From Dickeya oryzae (GTDB lineage Bacteria > Pseudomonadota > Gammaproteobacteria > Enterobacterales > Enterobacteriaceae), in assembly GCF_009372235.1 (NCBI RefSeq), contig NZ_SULL01000006.1, forward strand, positions 1 through 64,000: DNA of 64,000 bases, in the 5' to 3' direction. The position numbers were made by a program, and so were the translations under genes. The stretch's first letter is position 1. Each line of letters starts with the position of its first letter. The notes under the pieces are model-generated. The model was given only the letters and a program-made list of their open reading frames with translations. It had not been told where the DNA came from and did no database searches. This document shows positions 45,585 through 54,286 of this stretch, one piece after another.

Positions 45585-46943
45585 TCACGCTACCTCTGTC
45601 GTGGTACGCGGCGACGACGCACGCAGGAAAGGCAGTAACAACAGTGCCGAGACGCCGCCCGCGACAGCGATAACCGCGAAAAAGCCGGTCCAGTGCCAGA
45701 TGTCCATGATACGCGCCAGCGGCCAGCCCGACAGCGACGCCCCCAGATAGGCAAACAGCCCGACAAACCCGGTGGCCGCACCGGCGGCATCTTTGTGAGA
45801 ACATTCAGCCGCGGCCATGCCTATCAGCATTTGCGGGCCAAAAACGAAGAACCCGGTGGTAAAGAAACAGGTAGCCTGCATCACATAGCTGGCGAATGGC
45901 ATCAGCCACAACGAGCCGACAGACAACAACATGCCAGCGGCGAAAATCAGGTTCATCGGGCCGCGGTTACCGTTAAACACTTTGTCCGACCCCCACCCGG
46001 CTACCAGTGCGCCGATAAACCCGCCCAGCTCAAACATGGTCACCGCCGAGTTCGCCGTCACCAGATCAACCCCCAGCGTTTCCGACATGTAAAGGTTGCC
46101 CCAGTCGTTGATGGCGGCTCGCACCACGTACACCAGCACGTAACAGCACGCCAGTAGCCAGATGTACGGGTTAGTGAACACATACTTATGCAGGATCTCC
46201 CGGTGCGACAAGCCAGCACCTTCCTGCTGCTGGGCGATTTCCAGCGCATCCTGCCGCCATTCCCCGACATGCGGCAGACCAAGCGTCTGCGGCTTGTCAC
46301 GTAGCCGCCAGCATAAAAACAACCCGGCGACGATCGCGAGTGTACCGGCGATCATCATCCCGGCACGCCAACCGTAATGCAGTGTCGCCGCCCCCACCAC
46401 CATCGGGATCACCGCGCCACCCACGTTATGCGCCGTGTTCCACAGCGCCCACCAGCCGCCACGCTCGGTGCGCGAATACCAACTGGTGAGCAGTCTGGCG
46501 CATACCGGTGCCCCCCAGCCCTGGAAAAAGGCATTCGCCATCCACAATGTCGCAAATGCCCACAGCGATGAGGAAAAGCCAAACAAAATATTGGTCACGC
46601 CGGTCGCCAGCAGCCCAATCCCCATAAAATAGCGGGCATTGGAACGGTCACTCACCACCCCCGACAGGAACTTCGATGCCCCGTAAGTCACATAAAATAA
46701 CGTGGCCAACAGCCCGATATCCGTACGCGCCATTAACCCGCTGGCGAGGATCTCCGGCACCGCGGCGTTAAAACTTTTTCGGGTGAAGTAAAACAGCGCA
46801 TAGCCCAGATACAGCGTAATCAGGATATGACGACGCCAGTAGCGATAGGCATCGTCAATCGCCTGACGGTCGCGCAGCGGCGGCGCGCTGGCGGGAATAT
46901 TCAGGAATCGGATAAGGGAGAAACGGGGGTGAGGGACGGACAT
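45585..46943 (-). CDS. uhpC: MFS sensor protein UhpC
   Basis: Membrane receptor for external glucose-6-phosphate that works with UhpB to signal to UhpA. The 452 aa form an MFS protein with 12 helices, homologous to UhpT and GlpT (YGASKFLSGVVSDRSNARYFM). Its ATG overlaps the uhpB stop in a TGATG, which implies translational coupling; the chosen start is that ATG rather than a TTG one codon upstream. Confidence 0.96.
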   Translation of the reverse strand: MSVPHPRFSLIRFLNIPASAPPLRDRQAIDDAYRYWRRHILITLYLGYALFYFTRKSFNAAVPEILASGLMARTDIGLLATLFYVTYGASKFLSGVVSDRSNARYFMGIGLLATGVTNILFGFSSSLWAFATLWMANAFFQGWGAPVCARLLTSWYSRTERGGWWALWNTAHNVGGAVIPMVVGAATLHYGWRAGMMIAGTLAIVAGLFLCWRLRDKPQTLGLPHVGEWRQDALEIAQQQEGAGLSHREILHKYVFTNPYIWLLACCYVLVYVVRAAINDWGNLYMSETLGVDLVTANSAVTMFELGGFIGALVAGWGSDKVFNGNRGPMNLIFAAGMLLSVGSLWLMPFASYVMQATCFFTTGFFVFGPQMLIGMAAAECSHKDAAGAATGFVGLFAYLGASLSGWPLARIMDIWHWTGFFAVIAVAGGVSALLLLPFLRASSPRTTTEVA

Positions 46944-48454
46944 CAAGACTCCTTGCTGGCAGACAGTGGCACACTGACGGTGACACGCGTACCGTGAGTA
47001 CAGGAAAGTTGCAGGGTGCCACCCAACGCGCTCACGCGCTCACGCATCCCAAGCAGACCAAACCCACCCGAGCCAGACCCAGGCGGCAGCCCGCAACCGT
47101 CGTCCTCGATGACCAGCATCAGGCGTTCATCCTGCTGCCAGGCCTGTAGCGTCACCGCACTGGCGTTAGCGTGTTTGACAATGTTATTTAACCCTTCCTG
47201 ACAGACGCGAAACAGCGTGACCCGCAACCCTTCGCCGAGCGACGCTTCGTCGATATGCCAGTCGAGGTGGCTGATGATCCCCTGCTCTTCCAGCTCCATC
47301 TCGCGCATCAACGAACGTACCGCCTGTTCCAGCGTGAGGTCGTCCAACTGGCGCGGGCGCAAACGCCCCATCAATCGCCGCACCGAGTCATACACACTCA
47401 GCGATAATTGCTCAATGAGCGTGCTACTCTGACGGACATGGCGGTTTTCCGGGGCCAGCCGCTGAAGAATACCTGCCTGCGTGCGAATGGCCGTTATCGT
47501 CTGACCAATATCGTCATGCAGTTCCCGTGCGACATCGCGTCGCACGTATTCCTCCATCTCCAGCAGGCGTTCCGCCAGGCGGCGATTACGCGCCAGTTGG
47601 TTTTGCAGCGACACATTCAACTCGCGCAAGCGCTGGATACCCGCACCAAGCAGCAGCCCGGTCAGGCTCTGCGCCAGTAACGAGAGCAATAAATCCACCG
47701 GATGCTCATGCCAGGTCTGGCTGGCGATAAGCGCAATCGCATTCATTAACGTGGCAATCAGCGCCCCCTGCCAGCCATAATGCCAGGCCAGCGCGATGAT
47801 CGGCAGCGCCAGACAAAACGGGGTAAAGCGCGACAAATCCGCCGGCAGCCCCAGTTGCAGCCCCAGACTGACCACAAACAGCAGCAAATACCACAGCAGA
47901 TGACGCCCACGCCAGTTCACCGGCTGCGACACCAGCGATGGCCCCAGCGGTAGCCAGGTCGAACTGGACAGGTAATGCCAGATAAGCAAACAGGTCGGCG
48001 AGAGCGTCAACCCACCGGTCAGCGTCAGCAATAACACGGTCAGTGAGTCTTCACTGTGACCAAGCCACGGCAGGGATTGCAACAACGCGGCTGCAATCAG
48101 CGCACCGCCTTGCAACAGCAACGTGTGCCAGTCATCCTGACGGGCACGTCGGGATGCCAGCATCACCGGCAGCAACGCCAGTATGCTCCCCGTGAGCAAC
48201 AACGGGAGATGGGTCAACGCGACTTCGTTTGCAAGCCAGACCAGCAGCAGCCATTCGCTCGCCAGCAACACCGGCCAGAAACGGCGCGGCGATTGCAGCA
48301 TCAACCCCAGCCGCAAACCGAAAGGAAACAGCAACACCGCCAGATCCGGGCGTGCAACCAGATGCAGGCTGATGCTCCACAGGCAAAACCACGCGGCACA
48401 AAAGATAAAACTGCTGGCGAAAGCGGCAATAAGCCAGGTGATAAGCGGGCGCAT
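46943..48454 (-). CDS. uhpB: Sensor histidine kinase UhpB
   Basis: Membrane kinase partner of UhpC. The 503 aa have an N-terminal MASE1-type integral membrane domain (about residues 1-275). A HisKA_3 domain with the phosphoacceptor in [10 protein letters not shown] follows, then an ATPase domain ([29 protein letters not shown]). The ATG overlaps the uhpA stop as TGATG. GTG and TTG codons just upstream are possible but less likely starts. Confidence 0.96.
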   Translation of the reverse strand: MRPLITWLIAAFASSFIFCAAWFCLWSISLHLVARPDLAVLLFPFGLRLGLMLQSPRRFWPVLLASEWLLLVWLANEVALTHLPLLLTGSILALLPVMLASRRARQDDWHTLLLQGGALIAAALLQSLPWLGHSEDSLTVLLLTLTGGLTLSPTCLLIWHYLSSSTWLPLGPSLVSQPVNWRGRHLLWYLLLFVVSLGLQLGLPADLSRFTPFCLALPIIALAWHYGWQGALIATLMNAIALIASQTWHEHPVDLLLSLLAQSLTGLLLGAGIQRLRELNVSLQNQLARNRRLAERLLEMEEYVRRDVARELHDDIGQTITAIRTQAGILQRLAPENRHVRQSSTLIEQLSLSVYDSVRRLMGRLRPRQLDDLTLEQAVRSLMREMELEEQGIISHLDWHIDEASLGEGLRVTLFRVCQEGLNNIVKHANASAVTLQAWQQDERLMLVIEDDGCGLPPGSGSGGFGLLGMRERVSALGGTLQLSCTHGTRVTVSVPLSASKES

Positions 48455-49044
48455 CACCAACCATCAAACATGCGTCGGGCCAGCTCCACGTCATTGCTGA
48501 CGCCCAGCTTTTCCATCAGGTTGGCGCGATGAACGTGAACGGTTTTTGGCGACAACCCCAGCTCTGCGGCGATGGTTTTTACCGCCATCCCCTGCGCCAG
48601 TTTTTCCGCCACCTGGCGTTCGCGGCGCGTCAAGGGATCCCGCCTGCCGGACGCCAGTTTCAGGGCAATATCCGGCGTCAGATAACACCCACCGCCCGCC
48701 ACGGTACGCACCGCTGCAATCAGCTCATCCGGGCTGCAACGCTTCGAGAGGAAGCCACGCGCCCCCGCATTCAGCGCCTGCTCAATCAATGCCGGGCTAT
48801 CGTGCACCGACAGCATAATCACCGCCATCCCCTTCGGCAGTTGACCAAGCAACTCAAGCCCGGAGCAATCGGGCATAGAAATATCGCAGATGCACACCTG
48901 AGCGCCCCGTCCCGGTAATCCCGCCAGCGCCTCACGCCCGGAGCCGAACTCCCCGACTATCTGCATATCGGGCTCCAGCCCCAGCAACTGGGCAAAACCA
49001 GAACGGACAATAAGATGATCATCAATCAGGGCAAGGGTAATCAT
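48454..49044 (-). CDS. uhpA: Response regulator UhpA
   Basis: Activator of uhpT, phosphorylated by UhpB. The 196 aa have a receiver domain with phospho-acceptor Asp54 ([10 protein letters not shown]) and a LuxR/FixJ-type HTH ([40 protein letters not shown]). First gene of uhpABC, with stop/start overlaps to uhpB. Confidence 0.97.
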   Translation of the reverse strand: MITLALIDDHLIVRSGFAQLLGLEPDMQIVGEFGSGREALAGLPGRGAQVCICDISMPDCSGLELLGQLPKGMAVIMLSVHDSPALIEQALNAGARGFLSKRCSPDELIAAVRTVAGGGCYLTPDIALKLASGRRDPLTRRERQVAEKLAQGMAVKTIAAELGLSPKTVHVHRANLMEKLGVSNDVELARRMFDGW

Positions 49045-49159
49045 GGTTAAACCTGGGGCGACCGGGAGGCGCTTACCTTAGCGTTAAGACCTAGTGTGTT
49101 CAAGGGGTGAGCAATCAGGTATTGAGCTACCTAACATGACGTTACCAGGGAATGAGTAA

Positions 49160-49181
49160 AAACGGGCTGTCGCCAGCCCGT
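49160..49181 (-). terminator. Terminator of the pectin lyase gene
   Basis: ACGGGCTG and CAGCCCGT form an 8-bp stem with a 4-nt loop, followed by TTTTTACTC on the minus strand. Confidence 0.85.
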
Positions 49182-49190
49182 GGGTCTCGC

Positions 49191-50138
49191 TTATCCGCCG
49201 AACGTCAGGCTGCTGCTTTGTACCCCTGCGTATTTCTGGACAAAAGTTTTGGCCTCAGAGACCGTCTTCAACGTGTAACTGTAATTGGAAGACGGTGTCC
49301 ACTTGCTGGCCGACGAGGTTTGGTTGGTAATGGACGGTGTACTGCCGGTATCGGTAAACGTCCCATTCCCTTTGTCGTCGAGCATCCCTTTGTTACCACT
49401 GGTCGTAGTGCCAAAATAATTATATTCGGACACGATTTTGGCATTCTGCGCCAGTGTGAACCCCAGTTGGTATTTGTCGATGAAGTTGTTGTAAGCGTGG
49501 TAATAGCCGTAACGCATCAACCCCGGCGCGCGCACGTAGATATTGCTGAAATAGCAGTGACAAATAGTCAGGTGTGGGTAACCGTCATAGGTGGAACCAT
49601 TGCTACTGCCGTCCTGCGGATAACCGAAGATCAATCCGTATTCATGGTTTTTAAACAGGCAATTGCTAATCGTGATGTAATCAGCTTTTTCTCCGATATA
49701 AATCAGTTTATCCAACCCGCCATCAGTCAGCGTATAATCATGACCGGGGAAAGAGAGGTGATCCAGCCAGTATTTATTGCCATGCGTGAGGTAAATCTGA
49801 ATATCATCATTACCGTTAATGGTGCTGGTATGTTTAAACGTCAAATTTTGAAAAATAATATTCTTCGAGCTCGACGTGCTGCGAAAATGAATATTAGTCA
49901 GCGTATTACTGCTATAAGAACCAATAATCGATTTATTCGCACCCAGCGATACCTTGGTTAATGAACTGGCGCTGATATTGGCATTAATCACCAGAATTTT
50001 TGCATCCGTTCCCGCTACATGGGTTTTCAGGTCGTTCAGGCTGGTAATCGAAACCACCGTGCCGCCGGTACCGCCAGTGGTACTGCCTGATTTTGCAAAA
50101 CCGACCATACCGGATGTACCTGTCGTTGGATAGGCCAT
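49191..50138 (-). CDS. pnl: Pectin lyase, PL1 family (Pnl/PnlG-like)
   Basis: Beta-elimination enzyme acting on methylated pectin. The 315-aa right-handed beta-helix protein resembles Pectobacterium Pnl over its whole length (MAYPTT N-terminus, LDKLIYIGEKADYITISNCL, YIGEKAD, IYVRAPGLMRYGYYHAYNN). The PL1 catalytic arginine is likely in VRAPGLMR. There is no Sec or Tat signal peptide; Pectobacterium Pnl is likewise leaderless and is induced by DNA damage. It is monocistronic, flanked by uhpA and a coiled-coil gene. A pectate lyase activity cannot be excluded from sequence. Confidence 0.87.
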   Translation of the reverse strand: MAYPTTGTSGMVGFAKSGSTTGGTGGTVVSITSLNDLKTHVAGTDAKILVINANISASSLTKVSLGANKSIIGSYSSNTLTNIHFRSTSSSKNIIFQNLTFKHTSTINGNDDIQIYLTHGNKYWLDHLSFPGHDYTLTDGGLDKLIYIGEKADYITISNCLFKNHEYGLIFGYPQDGSSNGSTYDGYPHLTICHCYFSNIYVRAPGLMRYGYYHAYNNFIDKYQLGFTLAQNAKIVSEYNYFGTTTSGNKGMLDDKGNGTFTDTGSTPSITNQTSSASKWTPSSNYSYTLKTVSEAKTFVQKYAGVQSSSLTFGG

Positions 50139-50565
50139 AATAATGCTCCTGTTGAAATATCCCGCATACTTCAGGTTACAGGTGCGTTGGCTGCGTTTGC
50201 TTACCCCAGAGGCTTACCAGAATAAGCTTACGAGAATGCACTCGATTGCTGTTTTTCTGTAACTCGAATTATTTAGGGTGTAGATGAATGAATAAAAAGA
50301 GAGGAACTCTTTTTTTCTTTCCTGATACTTCAGACATATTCACCCTACAACAGGAATTTATGACGCTCATTATTTTAGTATCGGCTCACTTACCACACAA
50401 CGGACCATACATTTTCTTTAAACAAAATAAATACAGAAAAGAAAAATAATAAAGAGGATAATTAAATTATCAACAGAACATTAATTCAGCCAGGGAAATA
50501 AAAAATAAATATAATTACCCACAACAATAATACCGAAACTGAGACAGTACTGCCCTGATCACTCG
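50139..50565. other. AT-rich region upstream of the pectin lyase
   Basis: 427 bases without a gene. It holds the pectin lyase promoter and an inverted repeat AAAAAGAG-AGGAA-CTCTTTTT (50294-50314) that could be an operator or a terminator. No convincing KdgR box (GAAA-N5-TTTC type) was found. Confidence 0.45.
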
Positions 50566-50862
50566 TCAGGGCAGAGAACGATAAAACGCAGCGGCTTCGT
50601 TGGCTAGCGCATCAAGGTGAGAGCGGATCAGGTTAATTTTCTGCAATAACGGATTACGTTCAGGGGACTGATCCATCATGTTGACCCTGGTCACCAGCTC
50701 ATTGATTCTGGCGCACAAATCCGCTTCGCGCTGACGGGCCTGTATCAGTTGCACGTGGAGCTGCTGATAGTCGCGCTGCCAGATCTGCTGTTGTCGGCTG
50801 ACACTGGCCTCCAGCGCCTGCAATGCGCTTTCCAGCCGTGATTCCAACTCTTCGATACACAT
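50566..50862 (-). CDS. Unrecognised small coiled-coil protein
   Basis: A 98-aa protein I do not recognise. Residues 1-65 have heptad-like spacing of Leu/Ile and many Gln, Glu and Arg (LESRLESALQALEASVSRQQ), predicting a long coiled coil; a short helical C-terminus follows. There is no signal peptide or membrane segment. A good AAGGA sits 6-7 bases before the ATG, and codon use looks native. It is 83 bases downstream of rlmG on the same strand, so they may be co-transcribed. Confidence 0.7.
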   Translation of the reverse strand: MCIEELESRLESALQALEASVSRQQQIWQRDYQQLHVQLIQARQREADLCARINELVTRVNMMDQSPERNPLLQKINLIRSHLDALANEAAAFYRSLP

Positions 50863-50945
50863 GGGGGTTCCTTCTGCCGAGCCTTCTCTGCCGTAACCTG
50901 CGGATTATAATGGCACTCCCGTGCGACAACAAATGCCACAGGGAA

Positions 50946-52106
50946 TTACCGGGTTTTAACCGAGCGTAGTACGACGAATTTCGCGTTACTGGCAACGTTC
51001 TGGCAGTTGCCAAACAGCCGTTTCAGCTTGTGGAAATAATCCAGATGACGGTTGCCGACTATCCGCAACTCCCCCCCGACCGTCAGACAACGACGCGCAT
51101 CAACAAACATCTGCCAGGCAATGTCATCGGTGATCGCCTGTTGCTGGTGAAACGGCGGATTACACAGTATCGCCTGCTGACTGTCCGGCCCGACGCCTGC
51201 CAGTGCATGGTTCACGACAAAGCTGCAGCGGTCCTTATCCTGCGGCCGGTTGTCTTCCACATTGCGCTGACTGGAAGCCACCGCCATATAAGACTCGTCG
51301 AAAAAGCCGACCGATGCCTGCGGGTTCAGCGCCAGCGCGGTCAATCCAATCACGCCATTGCCGCAACCTAAATCGATGATTTTACCGTCCAGTTGCTCTG
51401 GCAGATGCTGCATAAAAAACCGTGCGCCGATATCCAGCCCGCTGCGGGAAAAGACGTTGGCGTAATTGTGGATGCGGGCATTGTGGATAGGGCTTGCGGC
51501 ATCATCCAGCGGCCAGACTGTCATCACCGGGTTGCTGTCCACCAGGTTGTCATCGACAACACACGCTTGCGGCTGACAGTGAATCAAACGGGCTTTTTTC
51601 CACGCCAGCGAGGTACGGGTTGGCCCCAGAATGTGCTCGAACAGTTGCAGCGTAGACGTGTGGATGTCACGCGCTTTCGCCCCCGCGATAATCACGGTTT
51701 GCGGCGTCACCACCTCCCGTAACTGGCGCAACTGATGCTCCAGCAACGCCAGCGTTTTCGGCACTTTCAATACCACCAGTGCCGGTGCGCCCGGCAATGG
51801 GGAGAGGCTGTCTTGCAACGTAACCGACTCCGGCGCGTAACCATTGAGCGACAGGTTATGTCGGGTCGCCAACTGACTCAGGAACGAGTCGCTGATGCAA
51901 TAAGGAGCCTGCGACTGCAAGCCACAAGCCAGTGCGCCGAACGCATCATTGAAAATCAGTCGGGGACCGGGACCAATCGGCATCGTCGTCAGTTCCCGCA
52001 GCAGATACTCATCCGCCGCTTCCCATGCCTGCAACGAGGATTCCCGTTCAGACTGCGGATAGCGGACCAGCGTCAGGTTATGTGTTTCCAGCTCAAGTTG
52101 GCTCAT
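50946..52106 (-). CDS. rlmG: 23S rRNA (guanine(1835)-N(2))-methyltransferase RlmG
   Basis: SAM-dependent methyltransferase for G1835 of 23S rRNA, 386 aa. An N-terminal degenerate methyltransferase-like domain precedes the catalytic one, which has the SAM motif [13 protein letters not shown] and the NPPF motif CNPPFHQQ. Close to E. coli RlmG (YgjO). It is divergent from alx and its riboswitch. Confidence 0.97.
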   Translation of the reverse strand: MSQLELETHNLTLVRYPQSERESSLQAWEAADEYLLRELTTMPIGPGPRLIFNDAFGALACGLQSQAPYCISDSFLSQLATRHNLSLNGYAPESVTLQDSLSPLPGAPALVVLKVPKTLALLEHQLRQLREVVTPQTVIIAGAKARDIHTSTLQLFEHILGPTRTSLAWKKARLIHCQPQACVVDDNLVDSNPVMTVWPLDDAASPIHNARIHNYANVFSRSGLDIGARFFMQHLPEQLDGKIIDLGCGNGVIGLTALALNPQASVGFFDESYMAVASSQRNVEDNRPQDKDRCSFVVNHALAGVGPDSQQAILCNPPFHQQQAITDDIAWQMFVDARRCLTVGGELRIVGNRHLDYFHKLKRLFGNCQNVASNAKFVVLRSVKTR

Positions 52107-52315
52107 GGCCTCTCCTGCAATACAAAATCTGGCGCTGTTTATCCCTTAAAACAGCGTCGCAGTAAATGGTTTTCCGGCAACGTAGCGACAGTTCGTTACC
52201 TCTACGCCCTATTATACTGAGGTATCAGGCAATTGCGGTGAACACGTATGTAGCAGATTGTCATGCGTGGCAAGTCAGGGGTTGACCCTGAACAGAAGCT
52301 ATCCTATCTTTTGTC

Positions 52316-52453
52316 GTGCAAAGGGGAGTAACTTCTCGCTGGTTAATCGTCATTACAGTGCAAGCGCACTCGGTTACCAGGCAACCTTAATGACTTTATC
52401 CGCATTAAGTTGTAAGTGAGACCTTGCCAGAAGGCGAGGTCCATTTGCAGCAC
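52316..52453 (+). ncRNA. yybP-ykoY manganese riboswitch (alx leader)
   Basis: The leader has the conserved GCAAAGGGGAGTAAC element (52318-52332) and the second conserved segment GAGACCTTGCC (52418-52428). TGCAAA (52317-52322) pairs with TTTGCA (52444-52449) to close P1. These are the hallmarks of the yybP-ykoY Mn2+ sensor; the E. coli alx leader is a member that also responds to alkaline pH. A terminator hairpin follows directly, so control is probably by transcription attenuation as well as translation. Confidence 0.88.
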
Positions 52454-52463
52454 CGTGAATAGC

Positions 52464-52500
52464 AAACGGCCTGTGCCTTCTGACACAGGCCGTTTTGTTT
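52464..52500 (+). terminator. Attenuator terminator in the alx leader
   Basis: AAACGGCCTGTG (52464-52475) pairs with CACAGGCCGTTT (52484-52495), followed by TGTTT/TTT. It lies between the riboswitch aptamer and the alx start codon, so it is the expected expression platform. Confidence 0.85.
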
Positions 52501-52558
52501 TCTGACACAACAGAGCCTCGACACAACACCTCATGGGAAAGGCACTAAGGATACAGTT

Positions 52559-53512
52559 ATGGTAACGATAGGAACCCCGCTGCTGTGGAGCAGCTTCGCC
52601 ATCATCGTGGTAATCATGCTGGCTATTGACCTGTTTTATCAGGGCAAGAAAGGCTCGACGGTGATGACCTTTAAACAGGCCGCCGTCTGGTCGCTGGTGT
52701 GGGTCAGCCTGTCCATATTATTCAACCTCGGCTTCTGGTGGTATCTCAGCGGTACGGCGGGCCGTGACGTGGCAGATACTCAGGCGCTGGCGTTCTTTAC
52801 CGGTTATCTGATTGAAAAAGCGCTGGCTGTCGACAACGTATTTGTCTGGCTGATGCTGTTTAGTTATTTTGCCATCCCCGCGCAGTATCAGCGCCGGGTA
52901 CTGATCTACGGCGTGCTGGGGGCGATAGTCCTGCGTACCATCATGGTGTTCGCGGGCAGCTGGCTGGTTTCTCAGTTCCAGTGGCTACTGTACCTGTTTG
53001 GTGCGTTCCTGCTGATAACCGGGCTTAAAATGGCGCTGGCGAAAGAAGACGATGCCGCCATCGGCGAGAAACCGGTCGTGCGCTGGCTGCGCGGCCACCT
53101 GCGGATGACCGATACCCTGCAAGGCGATCGTTTTTTCATCCGGCAGAGTGGTTTGCTGTACGCCACACCGCTATTTCTGGTACTGGTGATGGTGGAAATC
53201 AGTGATGTCATTTTCGCGGTAGACAGTATCCCTGCGATTTTCGCCGTCACCACCGACCCGTTCATCGTGCTGACGTCAAACCTGTTCGCCATTTTAGGGT
53301 TGCGCGCCATGTACTTCCTGCTGGCGGGCGTGGCACAAAAGTTCTCTATGCTGAAATACGGCCTGGCGGTGATCCTCGTGTTCATCGGCATCAAGATGAT
53401 GCTAATAGACCTGTTTCACATTCCCGTCGCCATTTCACTCAGCGTGGTGGCCGCTATCCTGCTGGCCACCATCCTTATCAACATCTGGGTTAACCGGCGC
53501 GCCGGACAGTAA
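52559..53512 (+). CDS. alx: TerC-family membrane protein Alx
   Basis: Inner-membrane protein of 317 aa with about nine helices, a member of the TerC/Alx family that exports manganese. Conserved acidic residues lie in membrane segments ([30 protein letters not shown]), the expected metal path. Its expression is controlled by the upstream manganese riboswitch. The E. coli orthologue is alx, near rlmG and ygjV as here, though sstT is absent between alx and ygjV. Confidence 0.95.
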   Translation: MVTIGTPLLWSSFAIIVVIMLAIDLFYQGKKGSTVMTFKQAAVWSLVWVSLSILFNLGFWWYLSGTAGRDVADTQALAFFTGYLIEKALAVDNVFVWLMLFSYFAIPAQYQRRVLIYGVLGAIVLRTIMVFAGSWLVSQFQWLLYLFGAFLLITGLKMALAKEDDAAIGEKPVVRWLRGHLRMTDTLQGDRFFIRQSGLLYATPLFLVLVMVEISDVIFAVDSIPAIFAVTTDPFIVLTSNLFAILGLRAMYFLLAGVAQKFSMLKYGLAVILVFIGIKMMLIDLFHIPVAISLSVVAAILLATILINIWVNRRAGQ

Positions 53513-53547
53513 CGCCATCCTGTCAACGTCGCCCTATCACGCTACGC

Positions 53548-53576
53548 GCCCCGTCGGAAGACGGGGCATTTTTTTA
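53548..53576 (+). terminator. Terminator of alx
   Basis: GCCCCGTC and GACGGGGC enclose a GGAA loop and are followed by ATTTTTTT. Confidence 0.92.
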
Positions 53577-53625
53577 GGTGTGTCGGGTTCTTTTTTCAGG
53601 CGCGGTTCTCAGGCATTTTTTGTTC

Positions 53626-54174
53626 TCAGGCACTTTTGGTAGAGGAGTGCGCCTCATCCACCCTGAACGGGTCGATACCGTTACGCTGCATACGCCAGAA
53701 GCGGATGATATTAAAACCGTTTATCACCAGGAAACTGGCTTCGATCAACGAGCCGCCAATCGACCCCAACCAAATGTTGTGTGTTACCCACAGCGCGGTC
53801 GAACACCAGATGATGCAACGGGTCGTCAGTCCGTGTGCACGGAACAGCGCCCAGGTACTGCACACCGTCCCGATAATCGGCAGCAGTTCCATCGGGTGTT
53901 TTACGCCCGGCAACCCGAGCGACAGTGTCAGGGCGATAAACACGAACATCACCACGATATTGCTGGTTTTCAGGGTAACCAGGGTACGGCCTGAATTGAG
54001 CAGAGCACTGATGCCTGCCGCGTTCGCGCCCATCAGGAAGAAGTGGCAGGCGATAACCGCGCTATAGACGGAGAGTTGGATTTTGAATTTTTTTTCACTG
54101 CGGTTGAAAAACATGGTGATACCGACAAAAAAAGCCAGTACACCAACAGCCTGGGCAAACACGTAAGAAGTCAT
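53626..54174 (-). CDS. ygjV: YgjV-family inner membrane protein
   Basis: Hydrophobic 182-aa protein with five or six predicted helices, of the Imp-YgjV family. E. coli ygjV has the same length and lies next to uxaA. Its function is not known. It is in the same direction as uxaA but separated from it by a terminator. Confidence 0.88.
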   Translation of the reverse strand: MTSYVFAQAVGVLAFFVGITMFFNRSEKKFKIQLSVYSAVIACHFFLMGANAAGISALLNSGRTLVTLKTSNIVVMFVFIALTLSLGLPGVKHPMELLPIIGTVCSTWALFRAHGLTTRCIIWCSTALWVTHNIWLGSIGGSLIEASFLVINGFNIIRFWRMQRNGIDPFRVDEAHSSTKSA

Positions 54175-54200
54175 GATTCCTGCCTTAAAGCGCCATGATG

Positions 54201-54238
54201 AAAAAACGGCGCTCAGATAATGAAACGCCGTTTTATTT
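54201..54238. terminator. Terminator at the end of uxaCBA
   Basis: AAAACGGCG (54203-54211) pairs with CGCCGTTTT (54226-54234). On the minus strand the stem is followed by TTC from a run of six Ts; on the plus strand by ATTTTA. It lies between uxaA and ygjV. Confidence 0.8.
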
Positions 54239-54286
54239 TATGTGAAATTATTTAGATTTACAACGCCAGGCTTATCACGATCGGTT

